DNA of 21,457 nt from JBDTMC01 sp039934475 (lineage in GTDB: Bacteria > Acidobacteriota > Terriglobia > Bryobacterales > Bryobacteraceae): the NCBI GenBank assembly GCA_039934475.1, contig JBDTMC010000081.1, positions 1 through 21,457 on the forward strand, read 5' to 3'. The position numbers and the translations under genes are program-made. Positions 1 to 9,561 of the stretch are shown here, in pieces. Positions within the stretch are counted from its first letter, which is position 1. Each line of letters starts with the position of its first letter. Below the pieces are notes generated by a model, which worked only from the letters and a program-made list of their open reading frames with translations, was not told where the DNA came from and searched no databases.

Positions 1-41
1 AATTCTGCTGCCGTGATTAATAGCCGCCTGTTGTCAATAAA

Positions 42-884
42 TTAAGTGTCCTGAATGCCGGAAGCTACCACACGAGTGAACGCGGCGCCGAAGAGAAAAA
101 TCATCGCCGAGTAGTACACCCAGACAATCACCACGACGAGTGATCCGGCTGCGCCATAGGCAGAACCAACAGCCGCCTTGCCCAGATAAAGCCCAATGAG
201 AAACTTCCCGATTGTGAACAGCAAAGCCGTAACGGTCGCGCCGATCCCGACGACGTTCCATGCCATCTTCGTTTCCGGAACGTATCGGAAGACAAGCGCG
301 AATAATCCTGCTGTACCGGCCAGGGAAACGACAAAATTAATCATACTGAGCACGAACTCGGGCATTGGTAGGAGGCCGCTGAAGAACTTGCCGATCGCTG
401 CCAACGCAGTAGTGATCACCAATGAGACCATGAGAAGAAAGCCGACGGCCAGGACCATGCCGAACGAAAACAAGTGTTGTTTAATCGTGCTCACGACGCT
501 GATCTGTTGCTGAGTTTTAACACCCCACATCTTATGAAGTGCGGCCCGCAGCTCGCCGAATACACCCGAGGCTCCGAAAATCAGAGTGATCACGCCAAGG
601 CTCGAAGCGAAGGCGCCGGATGCTGGTTTTTGGGCCTGTTCTATTAAACCCTTCACTGCCTCCGATCCCTGACGTCCGACCAAGTGCTCGACTTGGGCGA
701 GCAGTTCATTCTGGGCGGTAGAATGGCCGAAAACAAACGCAACGATCGTGATCACCAGAATAACTAATGGCGCCAATGACAGGATGGTGTAAAAAGCAAG
801 AGCCGCCGCGAGGCGCGGTGCTTCGTGCTCACTCCCGCGGTCGAAGGTTTCACGAAGCACGGACCAAATCGTTTTGTAAGTCAT
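42..884 (-). CDS. YihY/BrkB family inner-membrane protein
   Basis: A 280-residue polytopic membrane protein of the YihY/virulence factor BrkB family, once misannotated as RNase BN; its molecular role is not firmly established. About six hydrophobic segments are visible, near residues 28-52, 94-113, 139-163, 178-200, 209-233 and 246-268. Family signatures are clear: AALAFYTILSLAPL in the first segment, a YVPETK...W motif near 201-209, and GSAYGAAGSLVVVIVWVYYS followed by FGAAFTRV near the C-terminus. Length is normal for the family. The ATG at 884 has an AAGG-type ribosome site about 8 nt upstream. The gene starts 39 bp after the tamB-like stop on the same strand, so it is probably the last gene of the Omp85/SurA/TamB operon. 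That context hints at an envelope or lipid-related role, which is inference. Confidence 0.93.
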   Translation of the reverse strand: MTYKTIWSVLRETFDRGSEHEAPRLAAALAFYTILSLAPLVILVITIVAFVFGHSTAQNELLAQVEHLVGRQGSEAVKGLIEQAQKPASGAFASSLGVITLIFGASGVFGELRAALHKMWGVKTQQQISVVSTIKQHLFSFGMVLAVGFLLMVSLVITTALAAIGKFFSGLLPMPEFVLSMINFVVSLAGTAGLFALVFRYVPETKMAWNVVGIGATVTALLFTIGKFLIGLYLGKAAVGSAYGAAGSLVVVIVWVYYSAMIFLFGAAFTRVVASGIQDT

Positions 885-923
885 ACCGAGCCTTCGCGCA
901 AAGTGACGCAGCCATGCCCTGTT

Positions 924-3900
924 TCACCGTAGTTGCAACTTATAGAAGAGATCCACCCCGACAAGCCCGTCTTCTTCCCTCGTGGCAATGGCAGACCATG
1001 TGTCGTTGAGGGCCCATTCCACCCGAACGATTTGTGAATTCGTCTGTGCCAAATTCGTGATGTAAGTGAATGTCAGGTTGCTTGTCACTTGCTGTTGCAA
1101 GGTCAGACGCGCCTGGGGCAATTGCGACCCGCTGGTAAAGGTCGGGTCGATTTTCAGTTTGTTGATGCCGAACACGCGCTGCAGACGATTCGCTACCGGA
1201 TTGGCAACGGCTTGCGTCAACAGCGCTGATTGTCCCATCTGCTGAAGGCTCTGCGGGGGGGCGGCAGGTTCGCGTGCCAGCAGGTTGGGATCTGACGTCG
1301 GAGTGTGTCCCGTGGCGAGGAGAGAGACGACCTCGGAAAACTGCAACGGCGGGTCGGACGTGTAGGTCAGCCGCATGTTGTCGATAGGCCCGGACACATT
1401 CAGTGTCACGTTGACCCCCTTGGCTGTTGTGATCAGCCCGACATCCAGTACTGGCTCAATGCGTAAGGGATTATAGAACGAAACCGTGCCCCGGTTGATG
1501 GTGTACTCCGTGCCAAAAAACACTAGTTTTCCGGAGGTGACGTTTACCCGGCCGACCACTCCCGGGCTCATCAGCGTTCCTCGCACGTTCAGGCTCGCAT
1601 CAGCCTGCAAACCCTCAGCGAGCGACGTCTGGAACATCGCGCCCACCGCCGAGCGGATGCGCACGTCCAGGCGCATCCCATCTATTGGACCACTCGCCGC
1701 GTGCGCGGACTGCACGGGTTGCGCCGTGCGCGATAGCATCGATCCGAAGTCGTGGCGCGGACTAAATGAGAGATTCTGGACAGTCACCGTGCCCGACAAC
1801 AGACTCCGCTCCGTGTTCCCCGTCAACGTAACGTTGGCGTTTGATACGACACTCAAGCCAGCGGTCCGCAGGCGAACCTCACGGCCATTGGCGCGAACGT
1901 TGTAGGTGAGCGCCCCGCGAGTGTATCCGGCAAAGCCACTCATCGTTATCTTGCCGCCGCCGGATTCCGCTGTTAACTGTTGAATGTTGGCGCTGTTCCC
2001 GTTAAAGACAATAGTCCCATTCGCGTTCGACAATCCGTTCGGGGAGTCAATGTGGTTAAACGACGCGTTCTTGAGTTCCACTCTTCCATTGATTAGCGGT
2101 TGCGCCATAGTTCCACGGATTGTGGCCCCTAGGGCGACAGTTCCCGAGGAATAGATGCTGCGCGAGACCTGTTGGACCACACCCAGATCGGCATTCGCGC
2201 TGACGTTCATATCCATAGGCTTTGGACCACGGAGTGGCGCGAAGCCGGCGAGCTGGATAGTAGTATTCGGCCCTACAAAGCGTGCTGACCGAATCCGCAG
2301 CACCGAATTCTCCAACACGGCCACAACTGGCCCCTCATTGCGGATCGCAACCTCACGCGCGGACGTGCCTGGTCCTGTTCTAGCCTTCCACTCCGCTCGT
2401 GAGAAGTCGGCAGTGCCATTAAGCGCTTCCGGGCGAGCTGCCGGCCCGCTTATGGTTACTTTGCCGTCGAGGTAAGCGTCCCAATCCGGGGGGACGCTGC
2501 TACCAGGAGTGAGTAGAGGTACCAGCCCGGAGTAGGTAGCATTACTGATGTTCAACTGCGCATTCATCGGATAGTCGCCCCGTAGAGTAACCTGTCCTGA
2601 ACCGCGAACCTGCGCTCCTCCGATGCCGGAATCCAGGCTGAAATCGAGTGCTTCTCCACGGGTTTTCGCCGTCAAGCTCAACTTGCCTAGGTCCGCTTTG
2701 TTCATGATCACGCTGGGAGCGTTTACGTTTGCGTTGAGGCGCGAAAATAGAACTTGCGGAGCGCCTCCAGCCGTGGAGGGTTGCACGCTCGCCGCGCCAT
2801 CGGCGGAGATCTCCACCAGTCCGGTTAACCCTGGCCGGGTCTGCTGAATATTCCGGATACGGCCCAGTTGCACCCGGCTATCACTCATGTGGAACATGAC
2901 TTCGCCGCGTTCCAGGTCGTCCGTCTGGTGATGGTAGCTCGCCGTCAGATTCAGTCGCGAGGGTCCGGCCGTCACTTCAAGAAGAGAGACATTGATCGTT
3001 TCAGGCGACAGCGAGGCGTGCACTGTCACCCGATCGATGGGTTCCTGGTAGAGAGCCGCATTCCGGAGTGTGACTTCGGCACTTCCGGACAGCTTGTTTA
3101 AGGTCCCGTTCACGTTGGCGCTCGCCGCAAGGTTGCCTACGGCTGGAATGTCTTTGCGACCGGCCAGGGCGAGTAGGCTTTCAATGGGAAGATCGCGGAT
3201 GCTAGCGCTCGCTGTGGTCGGGTACTGAGGTTCCAGGCGCGTTTCCCCGTTCACCCGAATGGTGGACGACGACGAACCGGAGTCCAACCGGTAGCGAACC
3301 GTAGCGCCGTCGGTGCGGGCGCTCCCCGTCAAATCCCCGAAGTCTTGTCCCTCCGCTTTCAGGCCGCGAATTCGGAGATCGGCGTTCAATCGCGCCAACT
3401 GGAATTCCGCGTCACCGCCCCGTTGCGCCAGGTCGCCCGCCGTCTCTGCGTTCAAGGTCAAAATGCCTGTCAAGGCGGGTCGAGGCTTCGCCGCGTTTTG
3501 TAATCGGCCTAGCTGCACATCGTTCGATTTGATGCGGGCCTCCACATGCCCGGTAGAGAAGGTGTCCGGGGGATGCCGGAAGGTCGCGTTCAGCTCTATC
3601 CGGGATGGACCTGAGGTTAAGGTCATAGCCGGCAGCGATATCAGCTGGTCGGAGAAATTCACTCGTGCGTCGAGAAGGTCGAAGGGCTCCTGATACGCAG
3701 ACCCGTTCACCACAACCATCGTCGCGACGCCGGTGGGATTGCCAAACGTCCCACTAACGTCGGCATCCGCAGTCAGTGCTCCAGCCATGGGAATATCCGC
3801 TCGTCCGGCGAGCGCCATGATATCGGCCAGGTCTCCATTCCGTAACGCCACTCGAACTGCCAGAGGAGAGCGTGGCAGCGGCTTCCACTTCGTCAGACCA

Positions 3901-5798
3901 AGGCTCGCTTCAGCCCCCGCGTGCATTGCCCCGCGCGTCAGTGTGGCGTTGCGGACTGCTGCTGCATTGCTCGACAACTCCAGGTCCGCAGCAAGGGAAT
4001 CAAATCGTCGCCCTTCCGCGAGGAAAGCGCCCGCCGAAAGATGTCCCGTCACTTGTGGGTTGCTCACAGTCCCACTGATCGCACCCTGGAACTTCATCGG
4101 ACTCCGCAAAACAACCGGCATTTGCCTCAATGGATTGCTTGAGCCCAACGTGGCCACCGGCAGAAAATCGTCCAGATTGCGCGATGTAATCTCAAACTGG
4201 ATTTGGCGTCCGAGTGCGCCGGAAAGCTGCAGTCGCGTATTCGGCAGTGCCACATAGCTATCCACCAGCTGCACGGAATCCGTCGCGCCGGTGTACTCCG
4301 CATTTATGCGACCGGTAACGGGCACCTTCCCCTTACCCGGCGCAATAACCAATCGCATGTTTGCCCTTATTCCCGATGCCCCGCGAGCCTTCAGATTCCC
4401 TTCGGCTCGTACCGGCCCGGAGACCACGCCGTCGTAAGGCAGCTTCTCTTTAAGGAAGGCGCCAGCTGCCGCCTGCAGATCCAAATGGTCAAGCCGGCCA
4501 TGAAGTGCAAGCTGGGTCAGATCTTCCAGTTCCGCACCACCCGTAAATGCACCGCCGAATGCGGACAGCTGCATCTCTTTCAGGCCGATGATGTGGGGGT
4601 CCGCGTGAAAGGCGGTGGCGACATTCACGCCCCGGATCCGTGTAGTCCCCTGGCGGAACGAGAGATTTCTGCCGTTCACGTTCCCGTCCACTTCATAGTC
4701 GGAACCGTGCAGCTTTGCCGTACCCTCCACCTGCGCCACGCCTTCTGGTTGCGCCGCGACCTGGAATAGGCGGGACGCTTCGCCCAGATTGACTGTGGTC
4801 TTAAATTGAAGTCCGCCCTGCCCGTTGGGGTCCCTCAGCATGCCTGCCGCTACGAGGCTAGACTGTCCCAACGTCAGTCGCGCATTCTGTACCTGCACAG
4901 AGTTTTCATCCGCCGTAACCGACAAATCCAGGTCCAGCGTGCCGGGCAATTTTCCACCTGCTTCTTTGGAGATGGGCAGGTTTGCGAACCGCCTCGCGTC
5001 CGCAAGCGACAACTTGCCGTTCACTCTCGCCGAGACTTTGGGCGACTGCATATTTTCCACTTGTCCGCTGAAACTCAGTTCGGACAGCTCAGTACCGATG
5101 CGGGCGTCTGAGAAATTGATACGATCCTTCCCGATCGTTACCGGCACAGCGATTCGAATATCGAGCGGCTGATTGCCAGCGTAAGTTAAGTGCAGCGGTG
5201 AAATGGAAACGCGTCCCTCATACTGCGGTGTCATGCGGTTATAGGAAAGGTTCGCACTGACGTTTTCGCCGCGAGCGTTTAAGGGCGTCTTGCGGTCGTT
5301 ATAAGTCAAGAGCCCGTTCCGGAGCTCGAAATGCCCCACTGCCAAATCCAACACAGTTTCCAGGGGACTTTGAGCGCCCGGTTTCTTCTTGATCTTGGGA
5401 GACGGGATGTTGGTTGTCCCATCGGGGCCCACGATTAAATTGACTTGCGGCCGGTCAATCGTGAGCGACTGTAAATCCACTGCCTGCTTCAGCCCCGAAA
5501 AGAGCTTTAACTGCACCACAACCTGTTCTGTCATCAGCAGCGGAGCAGCTCCGGCCGGTTCCGTTCCCCGTACGCTAAAACCGCGCAATGTCGCACGCAG
5601 GCCGTGCAAGTCGAAGGTGAAGGATGACAACGCGACCCGTCCCCCGGTCGATTCTTCCACCACCGCCACGATCTTCCGCCGCACGAAATCCTGAAACCAG
5701 ACTGTCTGAGCGATAACGAGCGCGGTCCCGATGGCAAGCACAATCAGCCCGGCCACCGCCCCTCCGGTGTAAGCAGCTATCCGCGCGCGGCTGGTCAT
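924..5798 (-). CDS. tamB: TamB-like translocation and assembly protein, copy 1 (1624 aa)
   Basis: A TamB/AsmA-like protein: an inner-membrane-anchored periplasmic beta-groove that partners an Omp85 barrel and, in characterised relatives, supports outer-membrane protein assembly or phospholipid transport. From the ATG at 5798, residues ~8-33 are a hydrophobic signal anchor, followed by an AsmA-like start (FVRRKIVAVVEESTGGRVAL), a long run of beta-repeat segments, and the C-terminal TamB domain (about the last 330 residues) with TYTSDPPLQFSEVVSLLATG and FGINKLKIDP, both typical of the family. I chose 5798 over in-frame upstream starts because its ATG overlaps the preceding stop as ATGA and is preceded by a GGAAGGAG ribosome site. 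At 1624 residues it is longer than E. coli TamB (~1260) and 289 longer than the paralogue in this window; most of the excess is a duplicated internal segment. Confidence 0.93.
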   Translation of the reverse strand: MTSRARIAAYTGGAVAGLIVLAIGTALVIAQTVWFQDFVRRKIVAVVEESTGGRVALSSFTFDLHGLRATLRGFSVRGTEPAGAAPLLMTEQVVVQLKLFSGLKQAVDLQSLTIDRPQVNLIVGPDGTTNIPSPKIKKKPGAQSPLETVLDLAVGHFELRNGLLTYNDRKTPLNARGENVSANLSYNRMTPQYEGRVSISPLHLTYAGNQPLDIRIAVPVTIGKDRINFSDARIGTELSELSFSGQVENMQSPKVSARVNGKLSLADARRFANLPISKEAGGKLPGTLDLDLSVTADENSVQVQNARLTLGQSSLVAAGMLRDPNGQGGLQFKTTVNLGEASRLFQVAAQPEGVAQVEGTAKLHGSDYEVDGNVNGRNLSFRQGTTRIRGVNVATAFHADPHIIGLKEMQLSAFGGAFTGGAELEDLTQLALHGRLDHLDLQAAAGAFLKEKLPYDGVVSGPVRAEGNLKARGASGIRANMRLVIAPGKGKVPVTGRINAEYTGATDSVQLVDSYVALPNTRLQLSGALGRQIQFEITSRNLDDFLPVATLGSSNPLRQMPVVLRSPMKFQGAISGTVSNPQVTGHLSAGAFLAEGRRFDSLAADLELSSNAAAVRNATLTRGAMHAGAEASLGLTKWKPLPRSPLAVRVALRNGDLADIMALAGRADIPMAGALTADADVSGTFGNPTGVATMVVVNGSAYQEPFDLLDARVNFSDQLISLPAMTLTSGPSRIELNATFRHPPDTFSTGHVEARIKSNDVQLGRLQNAAKPRPALTGILTLNAETAGDLAQRGGDAEFQLARLNADLRIRGLKAEGQDFGDLTGSARTDGATVRYRLDSGSSSSTIRVNGETRLEPQYPTTASASIRDLPIESLLALAGRKDIPAVGNLAASANVNGTLNKLSGSAEVTLRNAALYQEPIDRVTVHASLSPETINVSLLEVTAGPSRLNLTASYHHQTDDLERGEVMFHMSDSRVQLGRIRNIQQTRPGLTGLVEISADGAASVQPSTAGGAPQVLFSRLNANVNAPSVIMNKADLGKLSLTAKTRGEALDFSLDSGIGGAQVRGSGQVTLRGDYPMNAQLNISNATYSGLVPLLTPGSSVPPDWDAYLDGKVTISGPAARPEALNGTADFSRAEWKARTGPGTSAREVAIRNEGPVVAVLENSVLRIRSARFVGPNTTIQLAGFAPLRGPKPMDMNVSANADLGVVQQVSRSIYSSGTVALGATIRGTMAQPLINGRVELKNASFNHIDSPNGLSNANGTIVFNGNSANIQQLTAESGGGKITMSGFAGYTRGALTYNVRANGREVRLRTAGLSVVSNANVTLTGNTERSLLSGTVTVQNLSFSPRHDFGSMLSRTAQPVQSAHAASGPIDGMRLDVRIRSAVGAMFQTSLAEGLQADASLNVRGTLMSPGVVGRVNVTSGKLVFFGTEYTINRGTVSFYNPLRIEPVLDVGLITTAKGVNVTLNVSGPIDNMRLTYTSDPPLQFSEVVSLLATGHTPTSDPNLLAREPAAPPQSLQQMGQSALLTQAVANPVANRLQRVFGINKLKIDPTFTSGSQLPQARLTLQQQVTSNLTFTYITNLAQTNSQIVRVEWALNDTWSAIATREEDGLVGVDLFYKLQLR
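2549..3785 (-). repeat. Protein-level tandem duplication inside tamB copy 1
   Basis: Two consecutive ~206-residue units are recognisable in the translation. Unit 1 begins ALAGRADIP (near 3785) and unit 2 begins ALAGRKDIP (near 3167). Matching landmarks recur at the same offsets: YQEP(F/I)D, (T/A)SGPSR or TAGPSR, VQLGR followed by RPALTG or RPGLTG, ARLNADL or SRLNANV, and LDSG. A third, weaker unit start follows near 2550 (VPPDWDAYLDGKVTISG). The paralogue at 13162-17169 has only one unit between the equivalent flanks. The DNA copies have diverged, so this is an old duplication. Confidence 0.8.
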
Positions 5799-6424
5799 TC
5801 TATCGCTCCTTCCATTCGTCGCGGATTCGCCTGTCGCCTGGCTTGTGCCAGCCATTCTTCGAACAACTTGGTTACTCGCGGGCCCGCGATCTCATCCTCA
5901 ATCCGTTGCCGTTCATCAGCGGTCGGGGTTGCATCACCAGTGCCGGCCGGATTCCGGCGGATGTAATCCCGGAGGTCGTCTTCGGAGATGACAACGCCGG
6001 GGCGAAACCGCTGCTCGATAAAGTCCAGTACAGTCATTTGCCATTGGGTGTGTCGGCGCAGAGTCTCCTCAGTGATCCCGTACTGTGCCAGCGAGCGACG
6101 ATACTCCGGGTCCGGACCAAACCGTTGTTTTTTCAGTTCGGTCAGAAACTGCTCGACTTCTGAATCTGCCGCCGTCCTGTATCCTCCCGCTGCTATCTCG
6201 CGACGGATCAACTCCTGGCCAATTAGTCTTTCCGCCGCTCTTTCGCGAGACTGCGCATCAATCTTCAGCGGGTCGCCGTTCACAAAATCCGTGATGCGGA
6301 TTTCGCGGTCAATATCGCTCGTCTTGATCGCCCGCTTGCCCACCACAATGGCGATCCGGTCCACCACTACCGCCGACAGTGCAGGGTGAGTGAGCAGCAG
6401 CAGAGTGAGCAGCTTGGCTGTCAT
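5795..6424 (-). CDS. SurA-like periplasmic chaperone without parvulin domain, copy 1
   Basis: A 209-residue secreted protein resembling the SurA N-terminal chaperone domain. A signal peptide (MTAKLLTLLLLTHPALSA) leads into VVVDRIAIVVGKRAIKTSDI, the usual start of SurA-type proteins. Helical segments follow (ERLIGQELIRREI; YGITEETLRRHTQWQMTVL; FIEQRFRPGVVISEDDLRDY), then a C-terminal helix (FEEWLAQARRQANPRRME) of the type that packs against the SurA core. There is no room for a peptidyl-prolyl isomerase (parvulin) domain. I expect a holdase for unfolded outer-membrane proteins or for the adjacent barrel. The start at 6424 forms a TGATG overlap with the Omp85 stop; starting further upstream would run through the Omp85 C-terminus. 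The stop overlaps the tamB start as ATGA, so all three genes look translationally coupled. Confidence 0.88.
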   Translation of the reverse strand: MTAKLLTLLLLTHPALSAVVVDRIAIVVGKRAIKTSDIDREIRITDFVNGDPLKIDAQSRERAAERLIGQELIRREIAAGGYRTAADSEVEQFLTELKKQRFGPDPEYRRSLAQYGITEETLRRHTQWQMTVLDFIEQRFRPGVVISEDDLRDYIRRNPAGTGDATPTADERQRIEDEIAGPRVTKLFEEWLAQARRQANPRRMEGAIE

Positions 6425-9400
6425 CAGAAACTCTGCCCGATGGAAAAGAAGAACTGGAAGTGACCGGTGCTTTGTTGCACACCGCGGCATTGCGTTGGTA
6501 ACTGCTCTGGCGGCAAACCCGGATTGCAGGAAAGCAACTCTTGTGTGGTGCCTTTGAAGCCTATGAAGTTGGGTGGATTAATGCTGTAGACCAAGTCCAC
6601 GCGCACCGGCCCGATCGGCGTCTTGTACCGGACCCCAATCCCGACCGCGTGCTCCATATAGTTGAAGTCCTGCAAACTCGCCTGACGTTGCCGCAACGAG
6701 ATATCGCCGATGCGGCTATATATGTTCCCGGCGTCATGGAATATAACGCCCCGGATGTTTTCGCCAATTAAAGGAAACCGCAGTTCGACGTTATTGAACA
6801 GCAGAACGTTGCCGCCCAGAGGAAACCCCGTGGGCTGCGTGGCCGAGGCGCCGGCGCCGGCGGGCGTGCCGATATCTCGCGGACCGGCTTGGTTGTCGGG
6901 AAATCCACGCTGCGAACTACTGCCGCCGCCGAAAAACCGCTCTGGCAACGGGATGGCTTCCGCCTCGCTGAGCCCTTGGGGAGTGCTGAACGGAAACAGT
7001 AGGCCGATAGTGGTCTGTCGAGCCAGCACCAGATTCTTGGTTAAGCTGTAGTAAGTCGCGTTCCGTCCCAGCACCCGCCAAAAACTGCGCTGCGACCCGA
7101 AGCCCTTCCACGCCAAGCCTGTATCGAGCGTATTGTAGATGCCCCGAGACGCGTCTGCCGAGTTATTACGCCTGTCCTGCACTAAGTTGGCTGAAAATAT
7201 GCCTATTCGCACCGGTTGTAACAGCGCCGGCACCAGCAGCGCCGGAATCGCCACATCGCTGGTCTCCACCCGGCGATAAGCAAATCGAAACAATGCCGTT
7301 GTGGGTTTTGAAAGTTGCTGCGAGAGCTGAATCGATGCCTCCTGCCGCTTGGCAGCGAAAGTACGCACATCGCGCGAACTGTCATAGAAGGCCGTAAAAG
7401 TGAGGTTCCGCCCCTCGATATTGCGGAATCGTGGAGCCACATAGCTAATCGAGCCCAGCTTTTGTAGGCTCGACACGCGGCCACGCAAGTTCACCACATG
7501 GCCGAGCCCGAGAAAATTAAGCCGGCTCAGATCTACCGACACACGCGGACTGAATCCGGTGGCTCCTGCCGGGGTATCGAGATTCGATGTCGTCCCGCCG
7601 AACCTCGCTAGCTCCGCACCCACTCCAATGCTCAAGTTATACCGGCTGGCTTCCTCAATGTCGTACAGGACATACTTGTGCTGCGTCTGGCCATCAGGAT
7701 TCTGAATCGCTGCGTTTACCCGCGAGAAGATGCCTAGCTCATATAGATTTTTCTGTCCATCAAGCATACTCACGGGCGAGAGTGGTTCGCCCTTCTGAAT
7801 CCGCAAATTGCGTTCGATGAGGCTCCTCTGCGTAGTGTTGTACCCAGTTACCAGTACATCGCGCACAAACTGCTGAAGACCCTCCGTTAGTGTATACGTA
7901 AGACTCACCCGGTTCGGCTTATCGCTCGCTTCTTCCCGCCACTGAAACGTAGCGTCAGGGAAGCCTCGCGTGTAATATTCGGTCAGCAGGACGTCGCGAT
8001 CTGTCGCCACGCCTACTTCGCTAAATGGCTGGCCCGGCAGGGCGGTCAGCCGGGTCAGCAGGTCCTCTTTGTCCACCTGCTCCACCCCGTTCACAACAAC
8101 GCGTTCGACAAACCATTGAGGACCCTCCTCAATCGCGAACTGCGCGGACAAATGCCCCGCAATGCCGCGGTATGCGCGATCCACGGCCGATGTCACCTTG
8201 ACGTTGCGAAACCCATTCGATTTATAGAGGTTCGCGATGTTCTCCTCATCCTTCTTTCGCAACGATTCGCTATACCGTCCACGACGTAGGGCGAACGAAC
8301 TGGCCTGAACGAACATCCGCTCCCGAACGGTAGCCTCCGAGAAATAGTGATTGCCTATCACCGCGACGCTGGCTACTTTGTATCGCTGCCCCTGCGCGAT
8401 TACATATTCGATCACAACCTGGTCAGCCGATTCGTCATGCTGCCGGAATTCGATGTCCACGTCGTAGTAACCGCGCGCCTGGAAGTAGTCACGTAAGTTC
8501 CGAGCGCCTTCCACCAGCAAGTCGCGATCCACTCGGCGCTCCGTAAAGACGGGAACGTTTTCGCGCAGGGTTCCCTTGGAAACCTTGGCTTCCACGCTTC
8601 GAACATCCACCTTCGGTCCCGCTTTGATCGTTAAGGTCGGCTTCATCCGCTTGGTTTTCGGGTCGTACTCCAGTGAATCCAGGCGGATGTCTGCCATCAG
8701 TCTCTCCTTGGATTGGTATTTCTCCTGGATATTGGTGACGCCGGCTCGCGTTCGCTGGGCACTCACCCGCTTGTAAATGTGGAGGATCTTATAACGCCAG
8801 CCTGTGGCTCCAACGATTGCGTCTTCAGAGAGCTTCAAATCGCCTTTAATGGCCGGACGGTCGTAGCGTGCGCGCTTGCCTTTGTGTACTTGAAACGTGA
8901 AGCGGAGTTGGTCGCCCTCAGGCCGCCGTTCCACAGTGCTGGCCAGTCGAGCTTCATTGAATCCGTTAGCCTTCAGAATGCGTTCGATTCTCGTCTTCGC
9001 CAAGCCCAGCGCTTCTTCCTCATAGGGTGCTCCTAGTGTGAGGCCGGTGGCATTCACAAGCTGCCCGCGGTTGGGTTGAGCGCTGAGCCGACCGTTTATC
9101 GATGTGCCGCCAACGAACAACCTACTGATGGTCACGAATCGAACGCGCACTCCGCCGGGCTCGCTCTCGGCCTCCACCCGGATGTCCGAATAATGGCCAG
9201 TCGCGAAGAGCCGATCAATCGCCTGGGAGACAGTGTCGGCGTGGTAGACTTCCCCGGCTCGCACCAATTGGGCTTGTGCCAGATCCTCGGGCGCGAGGGG
9301 TTGCTCCGCCGGTGAGTATTCCACGGCTGCGATCCGCTGACCCTCAAAGGATGGCTGGGCCGCCGAAGGGGTTGCCAGCAGCATCATCACGCAGCCTACG

Positions 9401-9477
9401 AAGAGAGTAATAGGGAATCCTAATTCCTTGGATCCGCCGTTGGCGGCCCCATCGTATCCGGCCATCCCCGGCGTCAC
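6424..9477 (-). CDS. Omp85-family outer-membrane assembly protein with seven POTRA domains, copy 1
   Basis: A 1017-residue BamA/TamA-like outer-membrane protein. Residues ~1-41 hold a signal peptide ending TPSAAQ. I count seven POTRA-like segments at roughly 47-118, 119-203, 204-296, 297-372, 373-460, 461-545 and 546-612, against five in E. coli BamA and three in TamA. The beta-barrel occupies ~613-1017, contains the Omp85 loop-6 motif as SSQRGFPDNQAG (QRGF at 856) and the late-strand motif GIGVRYKTPIGPVRVDL, and ends in phenylalanine (SIGQSF), the usual outer-membrane insertion signal. The start shown is GTG with AGAGGG a few bases upstream; an ATG four codons later is possible. A 13-residue GA-rich insertion follows the loop-6 motif and two cysteines lie just before the last strand; copy 2 has neither. 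Whether it acts as a general BamA or as a TamA-like partner of TamB is unproven; the operon favours the latter. Confidence 0.92.
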   Translation of the reverse strand: MTPGMAGYDGAANGGSKELGFPITLFVGCVMMLLATPSAAQPSFEGQRIAAVEYSPAEQPLAPEDLAQAQLVRAGEVYHADTVSQAIDRLFATGHYSDIRVEAESEPGGVRVRFVTISRLFVGGTSINGRLSAQPNRGQLVNATGLTLGAPYEEEALGLAKTRIERILKANGFNEARLASTVERRPEGDQLRFTFQVHKGKRARYDRPAIKGDLKLSEDAIVGATGWRYKILHIYKRVSAQRTRAGVTNIQEKYQSKERLMADIRLDSLEYDPKTKRMKPTLTIKAGPKVDVRSVEAKVSKGTLRENVPVFTERRVDRDLLVEGARNLRDYFQARGYYDVDIEFRQHDESADQVVIEYVIAQGQRYKVASVAVIGNHYFSEATVRERMFVQASSFALRRGRYSESLRKKDEENIANLYKSNGFRNVKVTSAVDRAYRGIAGHLSAQFAIEEGPQWFVERVVVNGVEQVDKEDLLTRLTALPGQPFSEVGVATDRDVLLTEYYTRGFPDATFQWREEASDKPNRVSLTYTLTEGLQQFVRDVLVTGYNTTQRSLIERNLRIQKGEPLSPVSMLDGQKNLYELGIFSRVNAAIQNPDGQTQHKYVLYDIEEASRYNLSIGVGAELARFGGTTSNLDTPAGATGFSPRVSVDLSRLNFLGLGHVVNLRGRVSSLQKLGSISYVAPRFRNIEGRNLTFTAFYDSSRDVRTFAAKRQEASIQLSQQLSKPTTALFRFAYRRVETSDVAIPALLVPALLQPVRIGIFSANLVQDRRNNSADASRGIYNTLDTGLAWKGFGSQRSFWRVLGRNATYYSLTKNLVLARQTTIGLLFPFSTPQGLSEAEAIPLPERFFGGGSSSQRGFPDNQAGPRDIGTPAGAGASATQPTGFPLGGNVLLFNNVELRFPLIGENIRGVIFHDAGNIYSRIGDISLRQRQASLQDFNYMEHAVGIGVRYKTPIGPVRVDLVYSINPPNFIGFKGTTQELLSCNPGLPPEQLPTQCRGVQQSTGHFQFFFSIGQSF

Positions 9478-9561
9478 TCGCCCTCTTTGACTCCCATTGT
9501 TAGTCGGGCCGGGTCGGCTTTCCTATTGTTTTTGCACCTTCGAGCCATCTAGGCCTCCCTT

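Noticed and set aside
6424..9477. The housekeeping bamA locus
   Set aside because: There are two copies, both tied to tamB and lacking the usual bamA neighbours (skp, lpxD, fabZ), so neither can be called the essential BamA on this evidence.
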